A DNA stretch of 38,910 bases from Salinisphaeraceae bacterium (GCA_002683405.1 NYTH01000016.1:1-38910); one strand, 5' to 3'; shown: positions 26,651-35,077, numbered from the stretch's first letter. Notes: generated by a model not told the origin, from the letters alone. Made by a program: numbers and translations.

Positions 26651-27613
26651 ATGGCCGCTGTTTACGATCCGGCAACCATCCTGCTCGAAGAGGCTGCCGA
26701 ATGGGCAATGGTCTTCAAGTACGACGAGCCTGGCCCGGCGCAACGTCGTGCCTTCGAGCGCTGGCTGGGCCAGAGCCGGGCTCATGCCGAGGCCTGGACA
26801 CGCGCGCAGGCGGTCTACCAGACCTTCGAAGAGCTCCCCGCCGGCATCGGCCAGAAAGCCCTGGGCAAACTGGAAAACGCCCAGCGGCGCCGCGCCCTCA
26901 AGCTGCTGACCATGGCCGCTATTGCCGCGCCCGCCGGCTGGGTGGCCTGGCGCAGCAAAGCCTGGCAGCCCTGGACGGCCGACTACGCCACCGCCGCCGG
27001 CGAGCAGCAAACCCTCACGCTGCCCGACGGCAGTGAGCTGGTGCTGAACACGGCCAGTGCGGTCAACCTGCGATTTGACGAAGGCGCCCGCCGCATCCAT
27101 CTGGCGGCCGGCGAGATTCTGGTCGCCACCCATCCGTCCGCCGCCGACAAGCACCGCCCGCTGCAAGTCGATACGCGGGCCGGCGTGGTCAAGGCCCTGG
27201 GCACACGCTTCAGCGTGCGGGCATTGTCCGGCGGCCGCTACCAAGCCGCCGTGTTCGACAAGCAGGTCGAAATCGAGTCCCTCGGCGGCACAACGCAACG
27301 CCTGCGGGCCGGCCAGCAAACTGAATTCAGCGCAGCCCGGATCGGCCCCCTGGCGCCGGCCGAGAACAGCGACGCACTCTGGACCCGCGGCATGCTCGTG
27401 GCCAAGCGCATGCGCCTGGCCGATGTGCTTGCCGAACTCGGCCGCCACCACCACGGTATCCTGCGCTGCGACCCCGCCGTGGCCCACCTTGAAGTCTCCG
27501 GCGCCCTGTCACTGACCGACACCGACGCCGCGCTGGCGCTGCTGGAAGACAAGCTGCCGATCCGTATCAGCCGCGTGTCGGCGTATTGGGTAACGATCCT
27601 GCCGCGACACTAA
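26651..27613 (+). CDS. FecR-type anti-sigma factor (second copy)
   Basis: This is a 320-residue protein. The N-terminal sigma-binding domain (RRAFERWLGQSRAHAEAWTRA) is at about 30-55. One transmembrane segment lies at about 84-102 (LTMAAIAAPAGWVAW). The FecR periplasmic domain has LTLPDGSELVLNTASAVNLRF and VVKALGTRFSVRAL, and a C-terminal STN-interacting part (RLADVLAELGRHHHG) follows. It forms a regulatory pair with the sigma gene directly upstream. Confidence 0.92.
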   Translation: MAAVYDPATILLEEAAEWAMVFKYDEPGPAQRRAFERWLGQSRAHAEAWTRAQAVYQTFEELPAGIGQKALGKLENAQRRRALKLLTMAAIAAPAGWVAWRSKAWQPWTADYATAAGEQQTLTLPDGSELVLNTASAVNLRFDEGARRIHLAAGEILVATHPSAADKHRPLQVDTRAGVVKALGTRFSVRALSGGRYQAAVFDKQVEIESLGGTTQRLRAGQQTEFSAARIGPLAPAENSDALWTRGMLVAKRMRLADVLAELGRHHHGILRCDPAVAHLEVSGALSLTDTDAALALLEDKLPIRISRVSAYWVTILPRH

Positions 27614-27638
27614 TGCCGGCTTGCAACAAGGACATTCG

Positions 27639-27935
27639 TTGACGCATCTGATCGATGCGCTTATCGCAAAATACATAGCTCATCGATACCGGGAACAAGA
27701 CGTCATCACCTTCCAGGGCAAGACCGTGGAGGAGATCGAAAAGCGGTTCGGGGACTCGGTGGACGACTACCTGGGTTTCTGTGCCCAGCGCGGCGAAAAA
27801 CCGGACAAGCCGTTCACCGGCCGGCGCATGCTGCGCCTGCCGCCCGAATTGCACCGCCGCGCCTACCTGGGCGCACAGCGGGAAGGCAAGAGCCTGAATC
27901 AGTGGATCAGCGACAAGCTATTGGAGCTTGCTTGA
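27639..27935 (+). CDS. HicB-family antitoxin-like protein, probably N-terminally truncated and without HicA
   Basis: The C-terminal 75 residues are typical HicB: DVITFQGKTVEEIEKRFGDSV, then DDYLGFCAQRGEKPDKPF and the RHH segment MLRLPPELHRRAYLGAQ. The usual HicB N-terminal strand (a YKGY..VEF-like opening) is missing and replaced by unrelated sequence. No ATG is available; TTG 27639, with AAGGA six bases upstream, is the best start (98 residues), and TTG 27621 is also possible. No HicA toxin gene lies on either side. It is therefore an orphan or decaying antitoxin, 25 bp after fecR. Confidence 0.65.
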   Translation: MTHLIDALIAKYIAHRYREQDVITFQGKTVEEIEKRFGDSVDDYLGFCAQRGEKPDKPFTGRRMLRLPPELHRRAYLGAQREGKSLNQWISDKLLELA

Positions 27936-28007
27936 TAACGCGGCGTGGGGCCGGGCGGGGTTTCATCAGCGGGTCCCGAAGCCATCGTTCAGCTTCGAGT
28001 GCCCACC

Positions 28008-28193
28008 TTATTTCCGCCAATGATTGATTCTCTGGCGCATCTCCTGGTTCGAGATGATTCGGCCCGCCTCTGCATCCGCGATTCCCCTTTGAATCATTAA
28101 TTCAATCGCCAGTTCGCGGATCAATTCCTCCAATGTCGAATCATCGGGCTGCAAAGCCAGCAGTTGCTCATTTTCCTGTTTCGCCGTCGTCAT
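28008..28193 (-). CDS. Small orphan antitoxin-like protein
   Basis: This is a 61-residue acidic protein, MTTAKQENEQLLALQ to QRINHWRK. The ATG 28193 has a very strong GGAGGTGA ribosome binding site, which decides the start over a longer open frame to 28334. The pattern RELAIELMIQRGIADAEAG then RIISNQEMRQRI resembles the short helical antitoxins (DNA-binding or toxin-wrapping tail) paired with RelE/ParE toxins. No toxin gene follows it, since only 72 bp remain before the HicB-like gene. It diverges from higBA. Confidence 0.6.
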   Translation of the reverse strand: MTTAKQENEQLLALQPDDSTLEELIRELAIELMIQRGIADAEAGRIISNQEMRQRINHWRK

Positions 28194-28286
28194 AAATTCA
28201 CCTCCGTTACATATTGGGATTTTTCGTACAGCGGTAGGCATCCTGGAACATAACGAGTCTTGATTACGCTCGAAACTCAGCCAGTC

Positions 28287-28315
28287 TTGACTAGTGTCGC
28301 CTGTCACACGACAAT
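28287..28315 (+). promoter_or_regulatory. Candidate promoter of higBA
   Basis: TTGACT (28287-28292) and GACAAT (28310-28315) are spaced by 17 bases. The higB GTG begins only 7 bases after the -10, which would give a leaderless or nearly leaderless message. The -10 is weak, so this is tentative. Confidence 0.35.
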
Positions 28316-28321
28316 GATGAC

Positions 28322-28600
28322 GTGATTCGATCATTTCGCCATCGTGGCCTCAAGGCGTTGTACGAGGGGCGGACTACTAAGCGGGTTGATCCGGAGCACC
28401 GCGAGAAACTGCAAGATATCCTCACCTTGCTCGATGCGGCCAATGTCCCGGAGGGCATGAACCTGCCCGGTTTGCGCCTGCATCTGCTCAAGGGGAAATT
28501 GCGAGGCCACCATGCGGTGAGTGTATCCGGCAACTGGCGGGTGACGTTTCGATTTGAAGGCGGCGATGCCTTCGATGTGGATTACCAGGACTATCATTAA
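28322..28600 (+). CDS. higB: HigB-type toxin (RelE/ParE superfamily mRNA interferase)
   Basis: This is a 92-residue protein of normal length, starting at GTG. The family landmarks are IRSFRHRGLKALYEG, then MNLPGLRLHLLKGKLRGHHAVSVSGNWRVTFRFEGGDAFDVDYQDYH, which I recognise as HigB. It is expected to cleave translated mRNAs at the ribosome. The antitoxin gene starts 10 bases downstream (toxin first, the usual order for HigBA). It diverges from the small antitoxin-like gene and lies in the gap between the second fecR and its receptor. Confidence 0.92.
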   Translation: MIRSFRHRGLKALYEGRTTKRVDPEHREKLQDILTLLDAANVPEGMNLPGLRLHLLKGKLRGHHAVSVSGNWRVTFRFEGGDAFDVDYQDYH

Positions 28601-28609
28601 GGGTTGGTT

Positions 28610-28900
28610 ATGAGCATGGCACAACCGCGACATCCGGGCGGCATCATCCGCCGGCAATGCCTGGAACCGCTGGGGCTGACCGTGACCGCGGCGGCCGAGG
28701 GGCTCGGCGTGACGCGGCAGGCTTTGTCGGATTTGGTCAACGAGCGTGCCGGCGTGTCGGTGGACATGGCCATTCGCCTGTCCAAGGCATTCGGCAGCAC
28801 CCCGGAAACCTGGCTGGCAATGCAAACGGCCTATGACCTGGCCGCCGCCCACCGGCGCGGTGCAGACCGCGTCGCGGTGCGGCGCTTCGAGGCGATTTGA
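28610..28900 (+). CDS. higA: HigA-type antitoxin (XRE family HTH)
   Basis: This is a 96-residue protein from ATG 28610, after AAGGG. The XRE HTH is at about 25-65 (LTVTAAAEGLGVTRQALSDL, then VNERAGVSVDMAIRLSKAF), with the HigA landmark GSTPETWLAMQTAYDL after it. It neutralises HigB and represses its own operon. ATG 28616 is an alternative start. Confidence 0.92.
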   Translation: MSMAQPRHPGGIIRRQCLEPLGLTVTAAAEGLGVTRQALSDLVNERAGVSVDMAIRLSKAFGSTPETWLAMQTAYDLAAAHRRGADRVAVRRFEAI

Positions 28901-28928
28901 TTCGCATATTACCGCCATAAGGCAGGAT

Positions 28929-28988
28929 GGCGGCAAGGGATTGCCGCCCTACGGTCAAACACGGGTAGGTCGGCATCTCCTTGCCGAC
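28929..28988. repeat. Pair of REP-like inverted repeats
   Basis: Two adjacent hairpins: GGCGGCAA-GGGA-TTGCCGCC (28929-28948) and GTCGGCA...TGCCGAC (28969-28988). They share the GGCA...TGCC core, as in REP/BIME-type intergenic elements. They sit between higA and the siderophore receptor. Confidence 0.6.
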
Positions 28989-29033
28989 GGGTTCGGCTGA
29001 CTCCGGGCCTGCCGCAACCGGAACGCAGGCAAG

Positions 29034-29075
29034 AAAATTTTCCAAGTAGATGATCACTTTTCGATTCTCGTTCGG
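29034..29075 (+). promoter_or_regulatory. Candidate ECF-sigma promoter of the second TonB receptor
   Basis: AAAATTT (29034-29040) and CTCGTTCGG (29067-29075) lie upstream of the receptor at 29133. CTCGTTCGG is identical to the 9-mer in front of the first TonB receptor, but the spacing here is 26 instead of 15, about one helical turn longer. Confidence 0.35.
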
Positions 29076-29132
29076 TGTGTGAAGTGAACAGGGCGATTTC
29101 GCCCGCCACGTTTGACGCCATCAGGAATCGAT

Positions 29133-31532
29133 ATGAAATCCGGTCTCTCCACCGCGCCCCGCCCGACGTCGCTACGTCACGGTCCCTTCGCCTACGGGAT
29201 GACCCTACTGCTCGTCGCTTGCGCCCTGGTCATCGTGCCCGGCGCCGGCGCCCAGGCCCAAGAACAAGCTGTCCAGGAACAGCCGGCGGCGCAGCAGCGC
29301 GACTACGCCATCGGCCCCGGCAGCCTCGGCGACGTGCTGGCCGAATTCGCCGCGGCCTCGGGCCTGCAGCTCGTGGTGGAGCCGGGCACGCTGGAAGGGC
29401 AAAGCAGTGCGGGCCTCAACGGGCCGTATACGACCCGGGCCGGCCTGACGCAACTGCTGGCGGGCAGCGGGTATGACTATAGGCTGGGCGATGGCACGTT
29501 GACGCTGGTGCGGGCGGAAACTGGCGAGAGTCAACTCGCGCCGATTGCCGTGGTGGCGCCGCTGGTCTCCGACCGCGGCCGCGCGGGGCTGCTGGGCGAG
29601 CGCTTGATCCGCGACACGCCGTTCAGCATCACCTCGTTCGCCGAGACCGCCATCGACAATCAGCAGGCCAAGAGCGTGGCCGATGTGGTGGAAAACGATC
29701 CGTCCGTGCGTAATCTCGTCGGGCGTTCTTCCAACAGCGATCAGTTCCAGATTCGTGGCTTCCCCATCTTCACGACCGCGCTTGCCGTGGACGGGCTGTA
29801 CGGTCTTTCCGACGCGCGCCAGATGCCGGTCGAGGCGTTTGACCGGGTCGAAGTATTCAAGGGCCCGAACACATTCGCCAACGGCGTGCCGTCTACCGGC
29901 CAGATCGCCGGCGTCATCAACCTGGAGCTCAAGAGTCCCACCCGTGAGCCGCTGACCAATCTGACGCTGGACTATGAATCGGACGGCCACGCTGGCCCGC
30001 ACATCGATGTGTCCCGCCGCTTCGGCTCGGACGGCGCATTTGGCGCACGCTTCAACGGCGTCTATCGCGACGGCGATCTGGCGCTGGACGACACCAGCCG
30101 CGAACTCGGCCTGGCCAGCCTGGCGCTTGAATACGACCGCGGAGGACCGCTGCGCGCCACGGCCGATCTGTTTTATCGCGACCAGACGGTCGACGCGCCG
30201 CAGCAGCTGGTATCTCTGGCCGGCAACGACTTCGCCGTGCCCGACGCCCCCGACTCGAAAACCAATCCCGCTCAGGCTTTCGAGTACACCGACAATGAAA
30301 ATCGCTTCGCGCTACTCGGCGTCGAATACGACCTGGACAGCAACTGGACGGCGCGCCTGCGCTACGGCACCTCGCGCTCGGAGGAGGATCGTCTGTCGTC
30401 ACTGCCGCGGCTTCAGGACAGCGCCGGCAATACCGTCAATACGCTGCTCGACAGCGGTTTTCGATTCGACGCCGATACCGCCGAGGCTGGCGTGACCGGC
30501 TTTTTCGGCACCGGCGCGCTCGAGCACGAACTGACGATCGTTGCCAATCGGCTCGAGCAGGAGCGCTTCAACGCCAGCGCGTTCGGCTTCGCGATGTACG
30601 ACTCCAACCTGTACGACCCCGCCGGCTTTGCCGAGCCCGACCCGCTGCCCGATCCCGCGCTGCAGAAAAGCGGCGAGATCACCTTCGACAGCGTCGGCGT
30701 CTCCGATATCGTCAGGCTCTGGGATGATCGACTGCAGTTGACCGGTGGGCTGCGCTATCAGGAGCTTGAGACAATCACGTCAGGCGGCGGCGGAGAACGC
30801 ACCAAAGACAACGAACTCAGCCCCGCCGGCGGCATCGTGTTCAAGCCCAGCGAGCCCTGGTCCATCTACGCCAGCTATTCCGAAGGCCTTGCTCCCGGCA
30901 CCATCGTGCCCGGCGTCAACGCCAACGCCGGCGAACAGCTGGACGCCTTCGTCACCGAGCAGATCGAGACCGGCGTAAAAGCCGACTTCGGCGGGTTCGG
31001 CGCCGGCGCCACGCTATTCGAGATCAAGCAACCCCAGGAGGTCACGGACCCGGATACGCAGATCCTGAGTCAGAACGGCGAAATCCGGAACCGCGGCCTG
31101 GAACTCAACGTATTCGGCGAAGTGGTCGAGCAGTTGCGCCTGCTCGGTGGCATGGCCCTGTTCGACGCCGAGCAGACCAGCACGGAAGGTGGCGTCAACG
31201 ACGGCAACGACGCCGTGGGCGTGCCCGACATCCAGCTCAACCTGTACGGCGAGTACGACCTGCCGGGCGCCTTGCAAGGCGCATCGCTCACCGCACGCGT
31301 GATCCATACGGAAGATCAGTTCGTGGACGCGGCCAACCAGCAGAGTATCCCGGACTGGACTCGGGTTGATCTGGGCGCGCGTCATCAGACCACGATCGCC
31401 GAAACACCGGTAATCTTCCGCCTCGACGTGCGTAATCTGCTGGCCGACGACTACTGGTCGTCCGCCGCGCGCGGCTCCTTGAGCCGCGGTGTGCCGCGTA
31501 CGCTGCTGCTGTCGACCACGGCGTCGTTCTAG
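29133..31532 (+). CDS. TonB-dependent siderophore receptor with STN signalling domain
   Basis: This is a 799-residue protein from ATG 29133 (MKSGLSTAPR), after AGGAA. The signal peptide ends at about 43 (GAQAQE). The STN domain is at about 55-130 (IGPGSLGDVLAEFAAASGL), typical of FecA-type transducers. The plug is at about 170-290 (FQIRGFPIF, then AVDGLYG and FKGPNTFANGVPSTGQIAGVIN). The barrel ends at LLSTTASF. The arrangement fits ferric-siderophore receptors (TIGR01783-like). The siderophore itself cannot be named. It probably signals through the FecR/FecI pair at 26137-27613, from which it is separated by toxin-antitoxin genes. Confidence 0.92.
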   Translation: MKSGLSTAPRPTSLRHGPFAYGMTLLLVACALVIVPGAGAQAQEQAVQEQPAAQQRDYAIGPGSLGDVLAEFAAASGLQLVVEPGTLEGQSSAGLNGPYTTRAGLTQLLAGSGYDYRLGDGTLTLVRAETGESQLAPIAVVAPLVSDRGRAGLLGERLIRDTPFSITSFAETAIDNQQAKSVADVVENDPSVRNLVGRSSNSDQFQIRGFPIFTTALAVDGLYGLSDARQMPVEAFDRVEVFKGPNTFANGVPSTGQIAGVINLELKSPTREPLTNLTLDYESDGHAGPHIDVSRRFGSDGAFGARFNGVYRDGDLALDDTSRELGLASLALEYDRGGPLRATADLFYRDQTVDAPQQLVSLAGNDFAVPDAPDSKTNPAQAFEYTDNENRFALLGVEYDLDSNWTARLRYGTSRSEEDRLSSLPRLQDSAGNTVNTLLDSGFRFDADTAEAGVTGFFGTGALEHELTIVANRLEQERFNASAFGFAMYDSNLYDPAGFAEPDPLPDPALQKSGEITFDSVGVSDIVRLWDDRLQLTGGLRYQELETITSGGGGERTKDNELSPAGGIVFKPSEPWSIYASYSEGLAPGTIVPGVNANAGEQLDAFVTEQIETGVKADFGGFGAGATLFEIKQPQEVTDPDTQILSQNGEIRNRGLELNVFGEVVEQLRLLGGMALFDAEQTSTEGGVNDGNDAVGVPDIQLNLYGEYDLPGALQGASLTARVIHTEDQFVDAANQQSIPDWTRVDLGARHQTTIAETPVIFRLDVRNLLADDYWSSAARGSLSRGVPRTLLLSTTASF

Positions 31533-31593
31533 CGGTGGCGCGGGTTAATGGGCACTGAGCCGCCCGCCGCGACCGGCCTGGTTACGATGCGCG

Positions 31594-32526
31594 TCAGTCG
31601 CCGTGCGGTCGCCGCAGGATCAGGGTCATGCGATGACCGGCGCCGACCCAGCCGGCGAGCGGCGACAGGGGCGCCTGCGCCAGAGTCAGCAGGGGCCGGT
31701 ACCAGCGACCACGCACTTCGCGGGACTCTCGGAAGGCGAAGCCGCGCGTGGGCGCCGCGACAAGCTCTAGCCCGCAGCTTTTCGCCAGCGCCCTGCCGGC
31801 ACGGGGCGACCAGTAGCGGATGTGATTGGCCGGCGCGAAGCGGTAGTAGTTCCAGTCGGCGCCGCGCAGGCGGGCCACCCAGCTGCGCGCGTTCCCGGTC
31901 CGCATGAGGGCCATACCGCCCGGCCGCAGCACGCGGTGTACTTCACGCATCAACGCCAGCGGCTCCACCACGTGCTCGATCACCTCATTGGAATAGACCA
32001 CGTCAAATTCGCCATCTTCCAGGTGGGCGTCGAATATCTCGCCGGTCCGCACGTCCAGCCCGCGCTGGTCGCGCGTGGCCTGCGCGACCTGTGGCTCGAT
32101 CTCGATACCGGTCGGCTGCCAGCCGGCCTCGCGCGCCGCCTGCATGAACAGACCTGACGCGCAGCCCAGTTCCAGCAGCCGGTTTCGCTGACGAACCGAC
32201 TCGATGCGCCGGAGCGTTTGCTCGAAATCGGCGCGGTCTTTCGCGCCGGGCGCCTGCTTGAAGGCCGGCGGCGGCGTATCCGGACTCAGGTCAACGAATT
32301 CGGGGTAGATGTCGTGCACCCAGACGAACTCGCAGGCTTTGCACATCCAGAACCACTTCCCGTCCCGGAAAAGCAGCTTGCGCAGCTCGTCCGCCCCGCA
32401 GACCACGCAGGCGTCGGGAGTCTCGCCGAGTGCGTCTATGCGTTCACGCAACTGGGCCGGGGTGTGCCGCTCGTGCGGACGCGGCAGGTCCGCCAGCGAT
32501 GCTGCTGCGGAAGACCTTGTCGCCAT
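31594..32526 (-). CDS. SAM-dependent class I methyltransferase with N-terminal zinc ribbon
   Basis: This is a 310-residue protein. Cysteines C40, C43, C62 and C65 form a zinc-ribbon-like knuckle. SAM motif I is LLELGCASGLF (about 117-127), followed by FDVVYSNEVIEHVVEP (about 165-180) and HRVLRPGGMALM. Such zinc-ribbon methyltransferases of the Methyltransf_23 type often modify sugars, lipids or secondary metabolites. The substrate is unknown. It is convergent with the siderophore receptor (61-bp gap) and nothing indicates an operon. Confidence 0.85.
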   Translation of the reverse strand: MATRSSAAASLADLPRPHERHTPAQLRERIDALGETPDACVVCGADELRKLLFRDGKWFWMCKACEFVWVHDIYPEFVDLSPDTPPPAFKQAPGAKDRADFEQTLRRIESVRQRNRLLELGCASGLFMQAAREAGWQPTGIEIEPQVAQATRDQRGLDVRTGEIFDAHLEDGEFDVVYSNEVIEHVVEPLALMREVHRVLRPGGMALMRTGNARSWVARLRGADWNYYRFAPANHIRYWSPRAGRALAKSCGLELVAAPTRGFAFRESREVRGRWYRPLLTLAQAPLSPLAGWVGAGHRMTLILRRPHGD

Positions 32527-32646
32527 ATCAACTGTTCCTGATGCGCGCGTGGCAAGAATGTGCCGGACCGCCAGAATATCAACTGACGCCGCCCGGCGTC
32601 CCGGGCAGAACGCACGCCCCGGCCGACAGGAGACCGGCTGGACGCC

Positions 32647-33060
32647 TCAGAACCGCGTGACCACCGGGTCCGACGCCGGATAGAACAGCAGCGTGCCGAG
32701 AATCAGCGCGATGTACATGAGTATTTCCAGGTTCTCGGTCCAGGGCTGAATCCGCAGCAGGGCGCCCCAGACGTGCGCCACCAGCATGAACAGCCCGGCC
32801 GCCAGCAGAAACTGGAAGGCGAACACCAGCCCCGTGCCGGTCAGCCCGGCGCGCAGCAGGAACAGATCCAGAATCAGCACGAAGCCTCCCAGGCAGCGGC
32901 CGCAGTAGATCGCCAGATCGGTGTGCTCGGGAATGCGCCAGCGGAAAGCGCGCGCCCAGCCCAGCGGCGCCAGAAAAAGCGGCAGACCGAACACGACCGC
33001 CGTCAGCCCCGCAATGATCAGCGCGTAAACCTGCGCATAAGTGTCCAGCAATCCAATCAT
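32647..33060 (-). CDS. Small integral membrane protein, unknown function
   Basis: This is a 137-residue protein from ATG 33060 (MIGLLDTYAQVYAL); the frame is open further upstream but those residues are arginine-rich shadow. Four hydrophobic segments lie at about 9-31, 50-70, 75-98 and 112-130. I do not recognise a family. It is divergent from the monooxygenase gene at 33351. Confidence 0.65.
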   Translation of the reverse strand: MIGLLDTYAQVYALIIAGLTAVVFGLPLFLAPLGWARAFRWRIPEHTDLAIYCGRCLGGFVLILDLFLLRAGLTGTGLVFAFQFLLAAGLFMLVAHVWGALLRIQPWTENLEILMYIALILGTLLFYPASDPVVTRF

Positions 33061-33350
33061 CGGGCGCGCCTTCCGGGTCAAACCTTGCCGAATGTGTAGC
33101 AGATATTGTGGCCGCAATCTGCCCCGCCGCTGGCGGAATCCATAGCGGGCCACTCGCCGACGACGCCCCGCCAGGCTGCCTCCGCCAGGGCGGCGGCGCA
33201 TCGCGTACCGCCCGCCTGCCTCCGTCGACCCACGGCCGCCCCGCCGTCCCGATACGCGTGCCCGGACCGCCATATGCGGTTAAAACGAGCTACAGTAAAG
33301 GCCATCAGAGCGGTACAGCCGCCGAAAATCAGCGAGAAGGAGGAGTCGTC
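33061..33350. other. Intergenic region upstream of the monooxygenase gene
   Basis: No gene is supported here. TACAGT near 33291 may be a -10 for the monooxygenase gene, but no good -35 is seen. A strong GGAGG lies before its ATG. Confidence 0.4.
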
Positions 33351-34970
33351 ATGTCGTCAGCCAATTCCGGGGCCGATGCCCGAACTGTGGATGTCGTGAT
33401 CGTGGGCGCAGGCTTTGCGGGGCTGCACCTGCTGTATCGCATGCGCGAACTGGGGCTGTCGGTCCAGTCGTTTGAAGCCGGCGGCGATGTGGGCGGTACC
33501 TGGTACTGGAACCGCTACCCCGGCGCCCGCTGCGACTCGCCCAGCAGCAGCTACCAGTACTTCTTTTCCCGCGAACTGCTGGAAGAATGGCAGTGGAGCC
33601 AGCGTTTCCCGCCGCAGTCCGAGGCTCTGGCCTACCTGAACTACGTGGCGGACCGCTTCGATCTGCGGGATCACATCCAGTTCGACACCCGGGTCGTGTC
33701 GGCGCACTACGATGAAGACCGTGATCGCTGGCGCATCGAAACCGACGCCGGCGAAATCCTGGTTACGCGCTTCTTCATTTCCGCCATCGGCGTGCTTACC
33801 GAGCCGCTGGTGCCCGACCTGCCCGGCCAGGACAAGGCCCGGCCGAAATTCCTGCACACCTGCCGCTGGCCCCACGGCGGCGTGGATTTTCGCGGCAAGC
33901 GGGTCGGCGTGATCGGCACCGGCGCCACGGGCATCCAGGTAATCCAGTCGATTGCCGGCGAAGTGGCGTCGCTTACGGTATTCCAGCGCACGCCCAACTA
34001 CGCCATCCCCATTCGCAACCCGGCCCTGGACGAAACGGACTGGCAGACGCGCCGCGACCAGGCCGACGCCACGCATGCGCTCACGCACGAAACCTTCAGC
34101 GGCTTCGAGTACCACCTGAACCCGCAATCCGCGCTGGACGTGAGCGACAGCGAGCGCCGCGCCTACCTGGAAGAGCTCTGGGCGGACGGCTCGCTGAGTT
34201 TCTGGGTGGGCAACTACCACGACATCCTGGCCAGCGAAGCCGCGAATGCGCCGGTCGCCGAATTCGTGCGCGAAAAAATACGCGCCCGCGTGGACGACCC
34301 CGCCACGGCCGAAAAGCTGATGCCGGACTACCCGTACGGCAGCCGCCGCGTGCCGCTGGAAAACGGCTATTTCGAGGTCTACAACCAGGACAACGTCACG
34401 CTCATCGACGTGAACGAAGACCCCATGCAGGCCTTTACCGAACAGGGCATTCGCACCGCCAGCGGCGAGCACAAATTCGATTACATTGTGCTGGCCACCG
34501 GCTTCGACGCCGTAACCGGCAGCTATTCGCGCATTGATATCCGCGGCCGGGACGGCGCCTCGTTGAACGCCAAGTGGGCGCAGCGCCCGCTGGCTTATCT
34601 GGGTATCCAGTCGGCCGGTTTTCCCAACCTGTTCATGGTGACCGGGCCGACCGCGCCCACCACGGCCTTCTGCAACTACCCCACCTGCGGCGGCATGCAG
34701 GTGGAGTGGGTGACCGACTGCATTCGTCACCTGACGCGCCAGGGCCTGACCCGTATCGAGCCGGAGCCGGCAGCGGAAGTGGAATGGGCCGACCACGTGG
34801 ATGAAGTGGCCAACATGACGCTCATCCCCGCCACCAAATCCTGGTGGATGGGCAGCAATGTGGGCGGCAAAGCGCATTCCGTGCTGGGCTACATTGGCGG
34901 CGCCAACGAGTACAAGCGCATTTGCGACGAGGTGGCCGCGGAGAACTACAAGGGCTTCGAAACCGCCTGA
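33351..34970 (+). CDS. Flavin-containing monooxygenase of the Baeyer-Villiger (cyclohexanone monooxygenase-like) family
   Basis: This is a 539-residue protein from ATG 33351, with AGGAGG upstream. The FAD Rossmann motif is GAGFAG at 19-24, followed by GGTWYWNRYPGARCD, a hallmark of class B Baeyer-Villiger enzymes. The NADPH motif is VGVIGTGATG (about 186-195). The C-terminal part has NLFMVTGPTAP and the family WWMGSNVGGKAH. The canonical fingerprint FxGxxxHxxxW is only partly kept: H169 and W173 are present (HTCRWP), but the F and G positions are A163 and P165. The enzyme should use NADPH and O2 to insert oxygen into a ketone or related substrate, which is unknown. It stands alone between unrelated genes. 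Confidence 0.88.
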   Translation: MSSANSGADARTVDVVIVGAGFAGLHLLYRMRELGLSVQSFEAGGDVGGTWYWNRYPGARCDSPSSSYQYFFSRELLEEWQWSQRFPPQSEALAYLNYVADRFDLRDHIQFDTRVVSAHYDEDRDRWRIETDAGEILVTRFFISAIGVLTEPLVPDLPGQDKARPKFLHTCRWPHGGVDFRGKRVGVIGTGATGIQVIQSIAGEVASLTVFQRTPNYAIPIRNPALDETDWQTRRDQADATHALTHETFSGFEYHLNPQSALDVSDSERRAYLEELWADGSLSFWVGNYHDILASEAANAPVAEFVREKIRARVDDPATAEKLMPDYPYGSRRVPLENGYFEVYNQDNVTLIDVNEDPMQAFTEQGIRTASGEHKFDYIVLATGFDAVTGSYSRIDIRGRDGASLNAKWAQRPLAYLGIQSAGFPNLFMVTGPTAPTTAFCNYPTCGGMQVEWVTDCIRHLTRQGLTRIEPEPAAEVEWADHVDEVANMTLIPATKSWWMGSNVGGKAHSVLGYIGGANEYKRICDEVAAENYKGFETA

Positions 34971-35047
34971 GGGTTGCGTGATTGCCGCCGCGTTGCGCGG
35001 TGGCGCAAACCCGCCGCCAGGCGCCGGCTGACGCCCCGGGCAGGGCT

Positions 35048-35077
35048 TCCGGCGTGAAAGTCGGCACGCTACACTAG
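35048..35077 (+). promoter_or_regulatory. Candidate promoter of the heme oxygenase-phytochrome operon
   Basis: TTCCGG and TACACT lie 17 bases apart just before 35078, about 70 bp upstream of the heme oxygenase start. The -35 is weak. The region 34971-35040 is GC-rich with small hairpins and no gene. Confidence 0.4.
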
